Program-made: the position numbers and the translations under genes | Notes under the pieces: model-generated | Database searches by the model: none | What the model saw: the letters and a program-made list of their open reading frames with translations, nothing else | What the model was told of the DNA's origin: nothing | Part shown: one piece after another, positions 21,711-28,243 of the stretch | Layout of the letters: each line of letters opens with the position of its first letter | Position numbering within the stretch: the first letter of the stretch is position 1 | DNA from: a virus | IMG/VR virus record: IMGVR_UViG_3300011116_000404 | Coordinates: 1 to 32,971 of that record | Length of the DNA stretch: 32,971 bases | Reading direction: 5' to 3' (one strand)

Positions 21711-21932
21711 TTACATTGTGTTTTCCAACACGCATGGACACCGAGGCAAATTCAGTGCGAACGTCAGCGCATCTGATGAAGCTATAACCTGACGGATCAG
21801 TGTCCAGCCGTGTTGGTGCCTCTGGAGAGTGTGTGCCGACCGTTGGCCCGCAAGCGCGGTGAGCAGTGGAACTTCATGCTGAATAAGGATGCAATAGCCC
21901 TGGGTTGCGCCAGGGGCCAACAATTATTTTGA
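21711..21932 (+). other. Terminator-flanked island, RNA gene or pseudogene candidate
   Basis: About 220 bases between two strong terminators. A 50-codon open frame without a start (from 21786 to 21927, including VPLESVCRPLARKRGEQWNF and MLNKDAIALGCARGQQLF) and an opposite-strand frame are present, neither with a ribosome site. A CCCTGG/CCAGGG hairpin lies at 21898-21915. A 13-base string TGTGCCGACCGTT (21832-21844) also occurs in the leftward leader at 10455-10467. It may be a small RNA, a decayed gene or an insertion remnant. Confidence 0.45.
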
Positions 21933-21960
21933 AAGGGGCCTTGCGCCCCTTTTTCTTTTG
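21933..21960 (+). terminator. Second intrinsic terminator
   Basis: AAGGGGC (21933-21939) pairs with GCCCCTT (21945-21951) around CTTGC, followed by TTTTCTTTT. Together with the terminator at 21680 it encloses a 220-base island. Confidence 0.85.
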
Positions 21961-21969
21961 GGATATAAA
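21941..21969 (+). promoter_or_regulatory. Possible promoter overlapping the second terminator
   Basis: TTGCGC (21941-21946) and TATAAA (21964-21969) are separated by 17 bases. The -10 is good, the -35 matches only at TTG. If active it would restart transcription for the downstream virion genes after the terminators. Confidence 0.35.
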
Positions 21970-22056
21970 GCTGCAAGTCCAAGATGTTTTCACAGCTTAC
22001 TGACCGGCTTGGCGGACTTCCCTCAAAGACAGTAAGCGCAGTATGAGGATATTCCC
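21968..22056 (+). promoter_or_regulatory. Switch-like 5' leader of the virion gene at 22057
   Basis: Three perfect complementary pairs interlock: AAGCTG (21968) with CAGCTT (21993), AAGTCC (21975) with GGACTT (22014), and GCTTACTG (21995-22002) with CAGTAAGC (22030-22037). The first and third share bases 21995-21998 and exclude each other; the first two could form a pseudoknot. The following GAGGATATTCCC holds the ribosome site. Confidence 0.4.
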
Positions 22057-22539
22057 ATGGGATTCGCAACTCACCTTGGCCCGTGGCTGTTGGGCACCGT
22101 CAAGAACACGACTGGTACGACCGCAGGCACGATTCAGAATCTGGGCGCAACTGTTGTCTCTCAGACCAAGACGGCCACCAAAGCTGAAACTTCCGCCACG
22201 ACGCTCGCAGTTTTGCCTGCTGGTGCTTGCATTACCTCGGTTGTGTTGGTGATTGATGGTGCTGTGTTTAACGGCACGTCTCCCACGCTGACCATCAAGA
22301 ATGGTTCTACGACCATTGGCACGATTACCCCCACCTCTGGTACGGGTGGTTCTTATTCGATGGCTTTCTCCACCACGGCTGCTAATGCTGCTTTGGCAAC
22401 GAACGTCGGCTCTACCGATGCAATCATCACCTACACCGTGAGCGGCACTTCGGTGACGACTGGCTCTGGCACGTTGGTGATTTCTTACATCGTTCGCGGC
22501 TCTGACGGCGCGATGTATCCGACCGCTTCACAGCAATAA
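22057..22539 (+). CDS. Beta-rich virion protein, 160 aa
   Basis: A Thr/Ser/Gly/Ala-rich protein beginning MGFATHLGPWLLGTVKNTTG. Alternating strand patterns such as ACITSVVLVIDGAVFNGTSP and SGTLVISYIVRGSDG suggest an immunoglobulin-like or jelly-roll fold, common in capsid decoration, head fibre or tail proteins. GAGG lies eight bases before the ATG. It follows a terminator and a structured leader, so its level may be set separately from the capsid protein. Exact location in the particle unknown. Confidence 0.72.
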   Translation: MGFATHLGPWLLGTVKNTTGTTAGTIQNLGATVVSQTKTATKAETSATTLAVLPAGACITSVVLVIDGAVFNGTSPTLTIKNGSTTIGTITPTSGTGGSYSMAFSTTAANAALATNVGSTDAIITYTVSGTSVTTGSGTLVISYIVRGSDGAMYPTASQQ

Positions 22540-22552
22540 CTAGGGGCGCATC

Positions 22553-22837
22553 ATGGCGATGCAAACTGATGTCAAGGCGGGGTACGTATCGTCCTCCGCT
22601 ACGGTGTTTAGTGGCCGTACTCGCTTTAAGGGTTTGGTTGTTACGCCGGGATCGTTGGCTGGTACTGCGGTAGTTCGTGACGGTGGTGCAAGCGGAACGG
22701 TGTTGTTCTCAACAGCTACGTTGCAAAATGGCACCCCGTTTAACGTCATCGTCCCTGGCGAAGGCGTGTTGTGCGCTACCGATCTGTATGTGGCAGTAAC
22801 AGGCACCGGCACCACCGCTACGGTGTTCTATGGCTAA
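22553..22837 (+). CDS. Small beta-rich virion protein, 94 aa
   Basis: Starts MAMQTDVKAGYVSSSATVFS and continues with RFKGLVVTPGSLAGTAVVRD, FNVIVPGEGVLCATDLYVAV and a final strand TATVFYG. The regular alternation of hydrophobic and polar residues implies a compact beta sandwich. Similar small proteins are found near capsid and tail genes of podoviruses and are probably structural. Start supported by AGGGGCG; the stop overlaps the DUF6321-like gene by eight bases. Confidence 0.72.
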   Translation: MAMQTDVKAGYVSSSATVFSGRTRFKGLVVTPGSLAGTAVVRDGGASGTVLFSTATLQNGTPFNVIVPGEGVLCATDLYVAVTGTGTTATVFYG

Positions 22838-23093
22838 GTCACCAGCATGGCAGCGCAAGGAAGGCAAAGCGGAGAGTGGCGGACTGAACGCCAAAGGCCG
22901 CGCCTCCTACAATCGCGCCAATCCTGGGAAACCGGGGTTGAAGCCACCTGCCCCGCATCCAAAGACGGAGAAGGACGCAAAGAGGCGCAAGTCATTTTGC
23001 GCCCGATCCGCAGGACAAGCGAAGATGTTTCCGGAAGCGGCGAAAGACCCAAACAGTCGGCTTAGAAAGGCGCGAAAAGCATGGAATTGCTAG
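22830..23093 (+). CDS. DUF6321-like basic virion protein, 87 aa
   Basis: MAKSPAWQRKEGKAESGGLN, then AKGRASYNRANPGKPGLKPP and the end SFCARSAGQAKMF with DPNSRLRKARKAWNC match the conserved ends of the DUF6321 family, small Lys/Arg-rich proteins that recur in virion modules of environmental phages. It is extremely basic and could contact packaged DNA. Its last codons overlap the start of the HNH endonuclease. The family name comes from memory of the motif and should be checked with a profile search. Confidence 0.75.
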   Translation: MAKSPAWQRKEGKAESGGLNAKGRASYNRANPGKPGLKPPAPHPKTEKDAKRRKSFCARSAGQAKMFPEAAKDPNSRLRKARKAWNC

Positions 23094-23593
23094 TTGAGCG
23101 TTGGGCACCAATTTTTGGGTACGAGGGTCGTTATGAAGTTAGCGATCATGGTCGTATACGCTCGTTGGCTAGATTCCGTCGCGGCAAAGCAGGCGCGCTT
23201 GTTCCTGTTCCTGGAAAGATAATGGCGCTTTGTCAAAAAGTACGAAACAACAATGGCAGGACACTGCCTTATATGGAGATTAAACTTCGCGATGGCTCTC
23301 CAAGGCATGTTCATTGCAAATCTTTTTTAGTGCACAGACTTGTTGCTCAAGCTTTTGTTGGTGAATTGTTTGATGGTTGCCATGTAGATCATATTGATGG
23401 GGATCATGCTCACAATCATTGGAGCAATCTTAGGATTCTTACGGCGCAACAACATGCGTTGCTTCATCCTTGTTTTAAAAATAAAGAGGCTAAAGAAAAG
23501 TTTCAAAATGCGGCTCAGGCAAAAATAAAGGCCATGCGAGATGCTGGTGAAATTGTTGGCCGATTTAGAGTTAAAGCAGAAAAAGTGTGCTGA
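23081..23593 (+). CDS. HNH homing endonuclease with NUMOD4 domain, 170 aa
   Basis: Residues 8-28 (WAPIFGYEGRYEVSDHGRIR) form a NUMOD4 DNA-binding module. The HNH nuclease motif follows: VHRLVAQAF at 84-92, HVDHIDGDHAHNHWSNLRIL at 101-120. All catalytic-type residues are present (His, Asp-His, Asn-His). Codon use is AT-richer than that of the flanking virion genes, signalling recent transfer. It stands free between a basic virion gene and a membrane gene, overlapping the former by 13 bases, so it is a typical selfish mobile nuclease. Confidence 0.93.
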   Translation: MELLVERWAPIFGYEGRYEVSDHGRIRSLARFRRGKAGALVPVPGKIMALCQKVRNNNGRTLPYMEIKLRDGSPRHVHCKSFLVHRLVAQAFVGELFDGCHVDHIDGDHAHNHWSNLRILTAQQHALLHPCFKNKEAKEKFQNAAQAKIKAMRDAGEIVGRFRVKAEKVC

Positions 23594-23594
23594 T

Positions 23595-23843
23595 ATGGAA
23601 GTGCTGATATGGAACGCCCTTCTTTCGTTTGCCTCAGCCCTGATTGTGTTCTGGGTCAAGCAGACGTCGGAAGAACAGAAGCGCATTCAGATTTTGCTGA
23701 ACCGCACGCGGGAAGAAATTGCCAAAGAATATGTCACCAAGGCAGATGTTCACACGGATATAAACCGTGTGCTGGATCGCTTGGACAGGCTTGAGGCAAA
23801 GCTTGACTCGTTTATGAAGGAGCAGCGCAGTGCCCTCGGTTAG
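23595..23843 (+). CDS. Small membrane plus coiled-coil protein, 82 aa
   Basis: The ATG at 23595 directly follows the HNH stop. Residues 5-22 (IWNALLSFASALIVFWV) form one membrane helix, and residues 23-80 (EEQKRIQILLNRTREEIAKE, then DINRVLDRLDRLEAKLDSFM) a coiled coil. This resembles small phage proteins annotated as holin-like or tail accessory; no lysozyme or spanin gene lies beside it here. Its 3' end contains the AAGGAG site of the next gene and overlaps it by 14 bases. Function uncertain. Confidence 0.7.
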   Translation: MEVLIWNALLSFASALIVFWVKQTSEEQKRIQILLNRTREEIAKEYVTKADVHTDINRVLDRLDRLEAKLDSFMKEQRSALG

Positions 23844-24261
23844 CAAGAAGCAACACAATCTGATGGCCGCAGTGGCGCATAACCCTGCGTTTGCCAAGAA
23901 GGTTGGTATTCCCCAGTCCGTGGGTAAAGAGTTTTCTCAGGCCGACAAAGGCCGTAAATTTGCAGGAGGCGGTATGGCAAAGAAACTTTTTGGCGGCAAG
24001 GAAACTTACGCTGAAGAACTGAAGGAAGCCAAGGCAATTAAGTCTGGCAAGATTTCCCCCCAACAGTACGCTCGTGGCGAGCAGAAAGAAGAGGCTGGTA
24101 TGAAGATGAAGAAAATGGCTGGCGGTGGTATGGCTGCTTCCAAAATGGGTGCTGTAAAAACGGCTGCTCCGAGCCGTGACGGTATTGCCTCCAAGGGTAA
24201 GACCAAGGGCACCATCGTCAAAATGGCCAAAGGCGGCAAGGCTTACGGCGGGAAGTGCTGA
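23830..24261 (+). CDS. Basic glycine/lysine-rich virion protein, 143 aa, GTG start
   Basis: GTG at 23830 follows AAGGAG at good distance. The N-terminus PSVSKKQHNLMAAVAHNPAF with KKVGIPQSVGKEFSQADKGR is a well-known conserved block of small phage virion proteins. The C-terminal half has many Lys, Gly and Met runs (MKKMAGGGMAAS) and the motif RDGIASKGKTKGTIVK, repeated almost exactly in the next gene. Likely an internal or head-tail DNA-associated protein; charge suggests DNA condensation. Confidence 0.78.
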   Translation: MPSVSKKQHNLMAAVAHNPAFAKKVGIPQSVGKEFSQADKGRKFAGGGMAKKLFGGKETYAEELKEAKAIKSGKISPQQYARGEQKEEAGMKMKKMAGGGMAASKMGAVKTAAPSRDGIASKGKTKGTIVKMAKGGKAYGGKC

Positions 24262-24262
24262 A

Positions 24263-24823
24263 ATGAAGCGCCGTAAATTCGCCGATGGCGGTGAAACTGA
24301 ACTTGAAGAAGGTTCAGGTGGTTATGGCGAAGTGCCGGACATGAAAGCTGAGGAGCCCGAAAAGCCCAAGACTTTCAAAGAAGCTTTTGCCGAAGCTCGC
24401 GCCGCAGGGGATAAGACGTTCATGTGGAACGGTAAGAAGTACACCACCGAGATGGCGGGTTCTAGGTCTTCTGCACCTGTTCCTGGGCGTCCCCGTGGTG
24501 AATCTATGCCTGTGTCTGTTACGCGTCAGATGGCTGACCGTGCAGCGGCTGAAACCGCAAGTGCTCGCGCTTCCTCTGGGGCTCGCGCAGCCAAAGCTCG
24601 TGAAGCTGCATCGGAGCTAGCCCGTGAAGTTCGTGGCCGTGCCATGGAACCTAAAGCCAAACGGTTGAGCATGTCTGGGGTGAATCCAAATACAATGCTT
24701 CCGTACGCTAAAGGTGGTTCCGTTGGTTCTGCGTCTAAACGCGCAGACGGCATTGCTTCTCGTGGCAAGACCCGTGGAACCATCGTCATGTGCGGTGGTG
24801 GAATGGCCAGAGGCAAGAAATGA
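24263..24823 (+). CDS. Basic virion protein sharing C-terminal motif, 186 aa
   Basis: Start MKRRKFADGGETELEEGSGG. Residues 33-62 contain KTFKEAFAEARAAGDKTFMW and NGKKYTTEMA, a module seen in diverse phage structural proteins. A long Ala/Arg helix follows (AETASARASSGARAAKAREA). The C-terminus ends RADGIASRGKTRGTIVMCGG, nearly identical in form to the end of the preceding protein. It overlaps the next start by four bases (ATGA). Likely an internal virion component. Confidence 0.75.
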   Translation: MKRRKFADGGETELEEGSGGYGEVPDMKAEEPEKPKTFKEAFAEARAAGDKTFMWNGKKYTTEMAGSRSSAPVPGRPRGESMPVSVTRQMADRAAAETASARASSGARAAKAREAASELAREVRGRAMEPKAKRLSMSGVNPNTMLPYAKGGSVGSASKRADGIASRGKTRGTIVMCGGGMARGKK

Positions 24824-25107
24824 TGTCCTCTCGCGGGATGGGCGCAATCAACCCATCAAAGATGCCTGGGCCGAAGCGCAAAGCGCGTCGGGACAACACT
24901 GACTTCACGCAATACGCTGAAGGTGGTGAGGTTAAGTCCAAGGTCAACGAATCCGGAAACTACACCAAGCCTGGGATGCGTAAATCATTGTTTAACAAAA
25001 TCAAGTCATCTGCCACGCAAGGTACTGCGGCAGGTCAATGGAGCGCCCGTAAGGCACAGCTTCTGGCCAAACAGTACAAATCAAAAGGCGGCGGGTATCG
25101 TGACTAA
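24820..25107 (+). CDS. Small basic conserved phage protein, 95 aa
   Basis: ATG overlaps the previous stop. The sequence GEVKSKVNESGNYTKPGMRK followed by SLFNKIKSS and GQWSARKAQLLAKQYKSKGG is a conserved small-phage-protein block, of the kind sometimes labelled DUF5872-like. The N-terminus is Arg/Lys-rich. Its 3' end overlaps the GTG start of the next gene by eight bases. Probably a virion or DNA-associated protein; function unknown. Confidence 0.75.
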   Translation: MMSSRGMGAINPSKMPGPKRKARRDNTDFTQYAEGGEVKSKVNESGNYTKPGMRKSLFNKIKSSATQGTAAGQWSARKAQLLAKQYKSKGGGYRD

Positions 25108-25336
25108 AACCCCGCAGCAGTCCCTGAAGGATTGGACAGCACAGAAATGGAGAACCAAAAGTGGTAAACCGTCTTCTAAAACTGGCGAGCGATATCTTCC
25201 AGAGGCTGCTATCAAGGCTCTCAGCCCTGCTGAGTACGCTGCGACTACTCGTGCAAAGCGTGCTGGGAAAGCCAAAGGCAAGCAGTTTGTAAGTCAACCC
25301 AAAGGCATTGCCGCAAAGACCGCGAGGTACAGATAA
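25100..25336 (+). CDS. Small basic conserved phage protein, 78 aa, GTG start
   Basis: Starts at GTG with AAGGCGG upstream: TKTPQQSLKDWTAQKWRTKS, then TGERYLPEAAIKALSPAEYA and TTRAKRAGKAKGKQF. This block is strongly conserved in phages as a small protein or as part of DUF5872-containing proteins. Net charge is high and positive. It overlaps both neighbours. It continues the run of short Lys-rich virion-region proteins. Confidence 0.77.
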   Translation: MTKTPQQSLKDWTAQKWRTKSGKPSSKTGERYLPEAAIKALSPAEYAATTRAKRAGKAKGKQFVSQPKGIAAKTARYR

Positions 25337-25512
25337 TGGCTGAGAAGTGGATTCAGAAGGCAATTTCCAAGCCAAATTCTTTGCGCAAGTCTCTGGGCGT
25401 CAAAGAAGGACAGAACATTCCTGCTGGCAAGCTGGCTAAAGCAGCTAAAGCTCCGGGCAAGATGGGCCAACGCGCTCGTTTGGCTCAGACCCTCAAGGGA
25501 CTGAAGAAGTAA
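25336..25512 (+). CDS. Unannotated 58-aa basic phage protein
   Basis: Reads MAEKWIQKAISKPNSLRKSL, with GVKEGQNIPAGKLAKAAKAP and a C-terminus RARLAQTLKGLKK. The pattern KWIQKAI-KP-SLR-LGVK-G-IP-KL-A is a known small phage family of unknown role. Its ATG uses the last base of the previous stop (TAATG). All or most residues are helical and basic. It is shorter than 60 residues and easily missed by annotation. Confidence 0.75.
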   Translation: MAEKWIQKAISKPNSLRKSLGVKEGQNIPAGKLAKAAKAPGKMGQRARLAQTLKGLKK

Positions 25513-25515
25513 ATC

Positions 25516-26211
25516 ATGGCCCTCTCAGGAACAACGGATTTCAATCTTGACCTCTCCGAATATATCGAAGAGGCTTTCGAGCGATGCGGAGCCGAGCTTC
25601 GTAGTGGATATGATTTTAGGACTGCACGACGCAGCCTTAATCTCCTGTTCACTGATTGGGCTAATCGTGGTATCAACATGTGGACTATTGAGCAAGGGGT
25701 TCAGACTCTTACTCAAGGCACCGCCACCTACACGTTACCTGCTGACACTGTTGATCTTATTGAGCATGTGATCCGTACTGGAGCCGGGAATGCGTCAACG
25801 CAAGCCGACTTGCAAATTACACGTATCAGTGTTTCTACCTATTCTTCCATTCCCAACAAGTTGCAGCAGGCCCGCCCAATTCAGGTGTGGATCAACCGCC
25901 AGCAAGCAGCCCCTGAGTTCACGGTCTGGCCTGTTCCTGATGGCTCACAGACGTACCAATTTGTCTATTGGCGCTTGCGGAGAATTGACGATGCGGGCAA
26001 CGGTGTTAACACACAGGACGTTCCGTTCCGCTTTATCAACGCGCTTGTCGCAGGATTGGCCTATTACTTGTCGCTGAAGATCCCTGGAGCCATGGATCGT
26101 ATGCAGGTTCTCAAGGCTCAATATGACGAAGCCTGGGACTTAGCCTCCACGGAAGACCGGGAGAAAGCCGCAGTTCGGTTTGTGCCACGACAGTATTTTA
26201 TCGGGGGCTAA
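25516..26211 (+). CDS. Head-tail adaptor / DNA-stabilisation protein (P22 gp4-like), 231 aa
   Basis: The N-terminal helix-rich segment RTARRSLNLLFTDWANRGIN followed by MWTIEQGVQTLTQGTATYTL is typical of P22 gp4-type tail accessory factors that close the portal after packaging. The middle contains an Ig-like strand region (IQVWINRQQAAPEFTVWPVP) and the C-terminus a helix (LVAGLAYYLSLKIPGAMDRM). Position among neck genes agrees. It would bind the portal's lower ring. Assignment rests on motif pattern and order. Confidence 0.75.
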   Translation: MALSGTTDFNLDLSEYIEEAFERCGAELRSGYDFRTARRSLNLLFTDWANRGINMWTIEQGVQTLTQGTATYTLPADTVDLIEHVIRTGAGNASTQADLQITRISVSTYSSIPNKLQQARPIQVWINRQQAAPEFTVWPVPDGSQTYQFVYWRLRRIDDAGNGVNTQDVPFRFINALVAGLAYYLSLKIPGAMDRMQVLKAQYDEAWDLASTEDREKAAVRFVPRQYFIGG

Positions 26212-26643
26212 ATGAGCAACCGGTTTGCCAATGGTTATAAGGCGTTTGGCTTTTGCGATTTCTGCGGGTTTCGCTATGACCTGAAGAATCTCAAGAAGCT
26301 GATCATCAAGACCAAGCAGGTTCAATATAAGGTCTGCCCGTCTTGTTGGACTCCCGATCATCCGCAGTTGCAGCTTGGCATGTATCCTGTGGAAGACCCG
26401 CAGGCCATCCGTGATCCGCGTCCAGACACAAACACTTGGTATGCGTCAGGAACTTCAGGTTTGCAGACCTCCCCGACCACGGGCACAGGTATTGACCAAG
26501 AAGGATATCCGGGCGAGGGCATGTTGGTCATTCAATGGAATTGGAATCCTGTGGGTGGGCCAAGAGCAAATGACGATGGTTTAACGCCAAACTACTTGGC
26601 TTCAGCCAGTGAAGTTGGTACAGTGACAATATCTGTGACGTAG
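26212..26643 (+). CDS. Zinc-ribbon virion-region protein, 143 aa
   Basis: CDFCG at residues 15-19 and CPSCW at 42-46 form a four-cysteine zinc ribbon enclosed by basic residues (KNLKKLIIKTKQVQYK). The rest is Pro/Gly/Trp-rich with DPQAIRDPRPDTNTWY, and strand-like MLVIQWNWNP. The start immediately follows the adaptor stop (TAAATG). Such zinc-ribbon proteins occur near neck genes in freshwater phages; it may be a structural connector or a DNA-end-binding protein. Function unknown. Confidence 0.72.
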   Translation: MSNRFANGYKAFGFCDFCGFRYDLKNLKKLIIKTKQVQYKVCPSCWTPDHPQLQLGMYPVEDPQAIRDPRPDTNTWYASGTSGLQTSPTTGTGIDQEGYPGEGMLVIQWNWNPVGGPRANDDGLTPNYLASASEVGTVTISVT

Positions 26644-26651
26644 GAGTCAAA

Positions 26652-26822
26652 ATGGACAAAAAGCAGGTAAAACAAATCGCTGACGTTGAGGCCAAGAAGG
26701 CTGTCAAAGGTCACGAGAGCCGTATGCACGCTAAGGGCATGAAGAAGGGTGGGCCGACCACCGATGACCGTATGCGCTTGGGTCGTAATCTGTCTCGCGC
26801 AGCCAACCAAAAGACGGGGTGA
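26652..26822 (+). CDS. Unannotated 56-aa basic protein
   Basis: Starts MDKKQVKQIADVEAKKAVKG, then HESRMHAKGMKKGG and a C-terminus GRNLSRAANQKTG. AGGAG sits seven bases upstream of the ATG. The KVxAIA-x-EVKxHExRMH pattern is a conserved small phage family. It is highly basic and probably folds as a short helix. Too short to appear in many annotations; it is one of the small cationic proteins of this module. Confidence 0.72.
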   Translation: MDKKQVKQIADVEAKKAVKGHESRMHAKGMKKGGPTTDDRMRLGRNLSRAANQKTG

Positions 26823-26825
26823 ACC

Positions 26826-27089
26826 ATGGCATTCAGCAAAAAAGTTATGGGTAAAGAAGTTGGCGAGGCCAAGGTCTACGCTCCTCCTCACACCATGGAT
26901 GGCAAAGAAGGTGTTGATCTGAGGAACGCTGGCTATGAAGGCGGCAACCGCCTGAAGGCTGATGACTTGGCAGTCAGTGTTGATGCTGTGCGCAGCAAGC
27001 CTTATCCTGAGCCGAAGACCTCGGGCATCAAGATGCGTGGGGCTGGCGCTGCCACTAAGGGCTTTATGTGCCGGGGGCCGATGGCGTAA
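26826..27089 (+). CDS. Small conserved virion-region protein, 87 aa
   Basis: The sequence opens MAFSKKVMGKEVGEAKVYAP and ends TSGIKMRGAGAATKGFMCRG followed by PMA. This C-terminal block is a distinctive motif repeated in short proteins of SAR11-type and cyanobacterial podoviruses, where such proteins are often next to neck genes. No helix or membrane segment dominates. Four bases separate it from the 56-residue gene. Function unknown; the conserved Gly/Met/Arg end may bind nucleic acid or virion proteins. Confidence 0.75.
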   Translation: MAFSKKVMGKEVGEAKVYAPPHTMDGKEGVDLRNAGYEGGNRLKADDLAVSVDAVRSKPYPEPKTSGIKMRGAGAATKGFMCRGPMA

Positions 27090-27099
27090 AAAGAAAGGC

Positions 27100-27122
27100 A
27101 AAGTGTTTAAAAGATACACTTT
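27100..27122 (+). promoter_or_regulatory. Stem-loop before the ATC-start gene
   Basis: AAAGTGT (27100-27106) pairs with ACACTTT (27116-27122) around a nine-base loop, four bases before the AAGGG ribosome site of the downstream adaptor gene. It may help expose or control that site. Confidence 0.5.
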
Positions 27123-27138
27123 GGTAAGGGTGATTTAA

Positions 27139-27804
27139 ATCGACTACGCCTCACTTGTTGCCAACATCCAGAATTATTGCGAAAACAGCTTTGATTACGC
27201 TAGTGACCCATCGGTCATTAACACGTTCATAAAGCAAGCAGAAGTTCGGATCTACAACACGATCCAGTTTCCTTCGTTACGTAAAAACGTGACGGGGGTG
27301 ACTTCGGGCGGCAACAAGTATTTGGCGTGTCCCACCGACTTCCTTGCGGTGTATTCAATGGCAGTGGTAAATCCCACAACCAGCGAATATGAGTACCTGC
27401 TCAACAAGGATGTCAACTTTATTCGTCAGGCATATCCTGTTCCTACGTCCACGGGCATTCCAAAGTACTACGCTTTGTTTGGCCCGACTACCGGGTTGCC
27501 TCAAGAGTTGACGTTTATCCTTGGCCCAACACCGACGGCCTCGTACACGGTAGAACTGCATTATTTCTTCCTACCGGAATCAATCGTTACGGCCAATACG
27601 ACGTGGCTTGGCGATAATTACGACCCGGTTTTACTTTACGGGTCAATGGTAGAGGCGATTACGTATATGAAGGGCGAGCAGGATCTTGTTGCGCTGTACA
27701 ATCAAAAATATACTGAAGCCTTGGCTATGGCTAAACGCCTTGGGGACGGCCTTGAGCGAGGCGATGCGTACCGCAATGGGCAATACAGGCAGGCCGTGAC
27801 ATGA
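27139..27804 (+). CDS. Neck/tail adaptor-type protein, 221 aa, apparent ATC start
   Basis: Conserved coding sequence begins at IDYASLVANIQNYCENSFDY, continuing FIKQAEVRIYNTIQFPSLRK and KYYALFGPTTGLPQELTFIL, a family of phage head-tail connector proteins. The in-frame TAA directly before ATC leaves no ATG, GTG or TTG before the conserved part; AAGGG is eight bases before the ATC. The first ordinary start (GTG at 27289) would remove 50 conserved residues. Either initiation uses ATC, as rare non-AUG starts do, or a stop/substitution or assembly error lies here. Confidence 0.75.
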   Translation: MDYASLVANIQNYCENSFDYASDPSVINTFIKQAEVRIYNTIQFPSLRKNVTGVTSGGNKYLACPTDFLAVYSMAVVNPTTSEYEYLLNKDVNFIRQAYPVPTSTGIPKYYALFGPTTGLPQELTFILGPTPTASYTVELHYFFLPESIVTANTTWLGDNYDPVLLYGSMVEAITYMKGEQDLVALYNQKYTEALAMAKRLGDGLERGDAYRNGQYRQAVT

Positions 27805-28232
27805 TCATCCAAAGCCTGACCAACTCGTTTAAATCACAGATCCTGCAAGCTGTCCAAGATCTTTCCACGGACACGCTGAAGATTGCGCTTTACACGGGGG
27901 ACGCCACGCTTGGGCCTACGACGACTGTTTACACCACGAGTGGTGAAGTAACGGGCACTGGGTACACGGCAGGCGGAAAGACATTGACCGGCACGACGAT
28001 CAGCACGGGCACTGAAACGCAGTACAACCCGGCAGTTGTGTACGTCAACTTCAACGATGTGGTTTGGAATCCTGCTGCGTTTACAGCTCGGGGTGCTTTG
28101 ATTTACAACGCCAGCAAGGGAAACAAATCCATTGCTGTTTTGGACTTTGGGTCTGATAAGACCTGTACTTTGACATTTACCATCACCATGCCAGCCAACA
28201 CGTCCACGGCGGCGTTGCTGCGTTTCAACTGA
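27801..28232 (+). CDS. Conserved small virion protein, 143 aa
   Basis: ATG overlaps the previous stop (ATGA). The sequence DLSTDTLKIALYTGDATLGP, then EVTGTGYTAGGKTLTGTTIS and FNDVVWNPAAFTARGALIYN, matches an uncharacterised phage family of beta-sandwich virion proteins. The gene order near neck and fibre genes favours a tail or head-fibre component. Composition is Thr/Gly-rich and without cysteine clusters. Confidence 0.8.
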   Translation: MIIQSLTNSFKSQILQAVQDLSTDTLKIALYTGDATLGPTTTVYTTSGEVTGTGYTAGGKTLTGTTISTGTETQYNPAVVYVNFNDVVWNPAAFTARGALIYNASKGNKSIAVLDFGSDKTCTLTFTITMPANTSTAALLRFN

Positions 28233-28243
28233 GGAACATCGCC

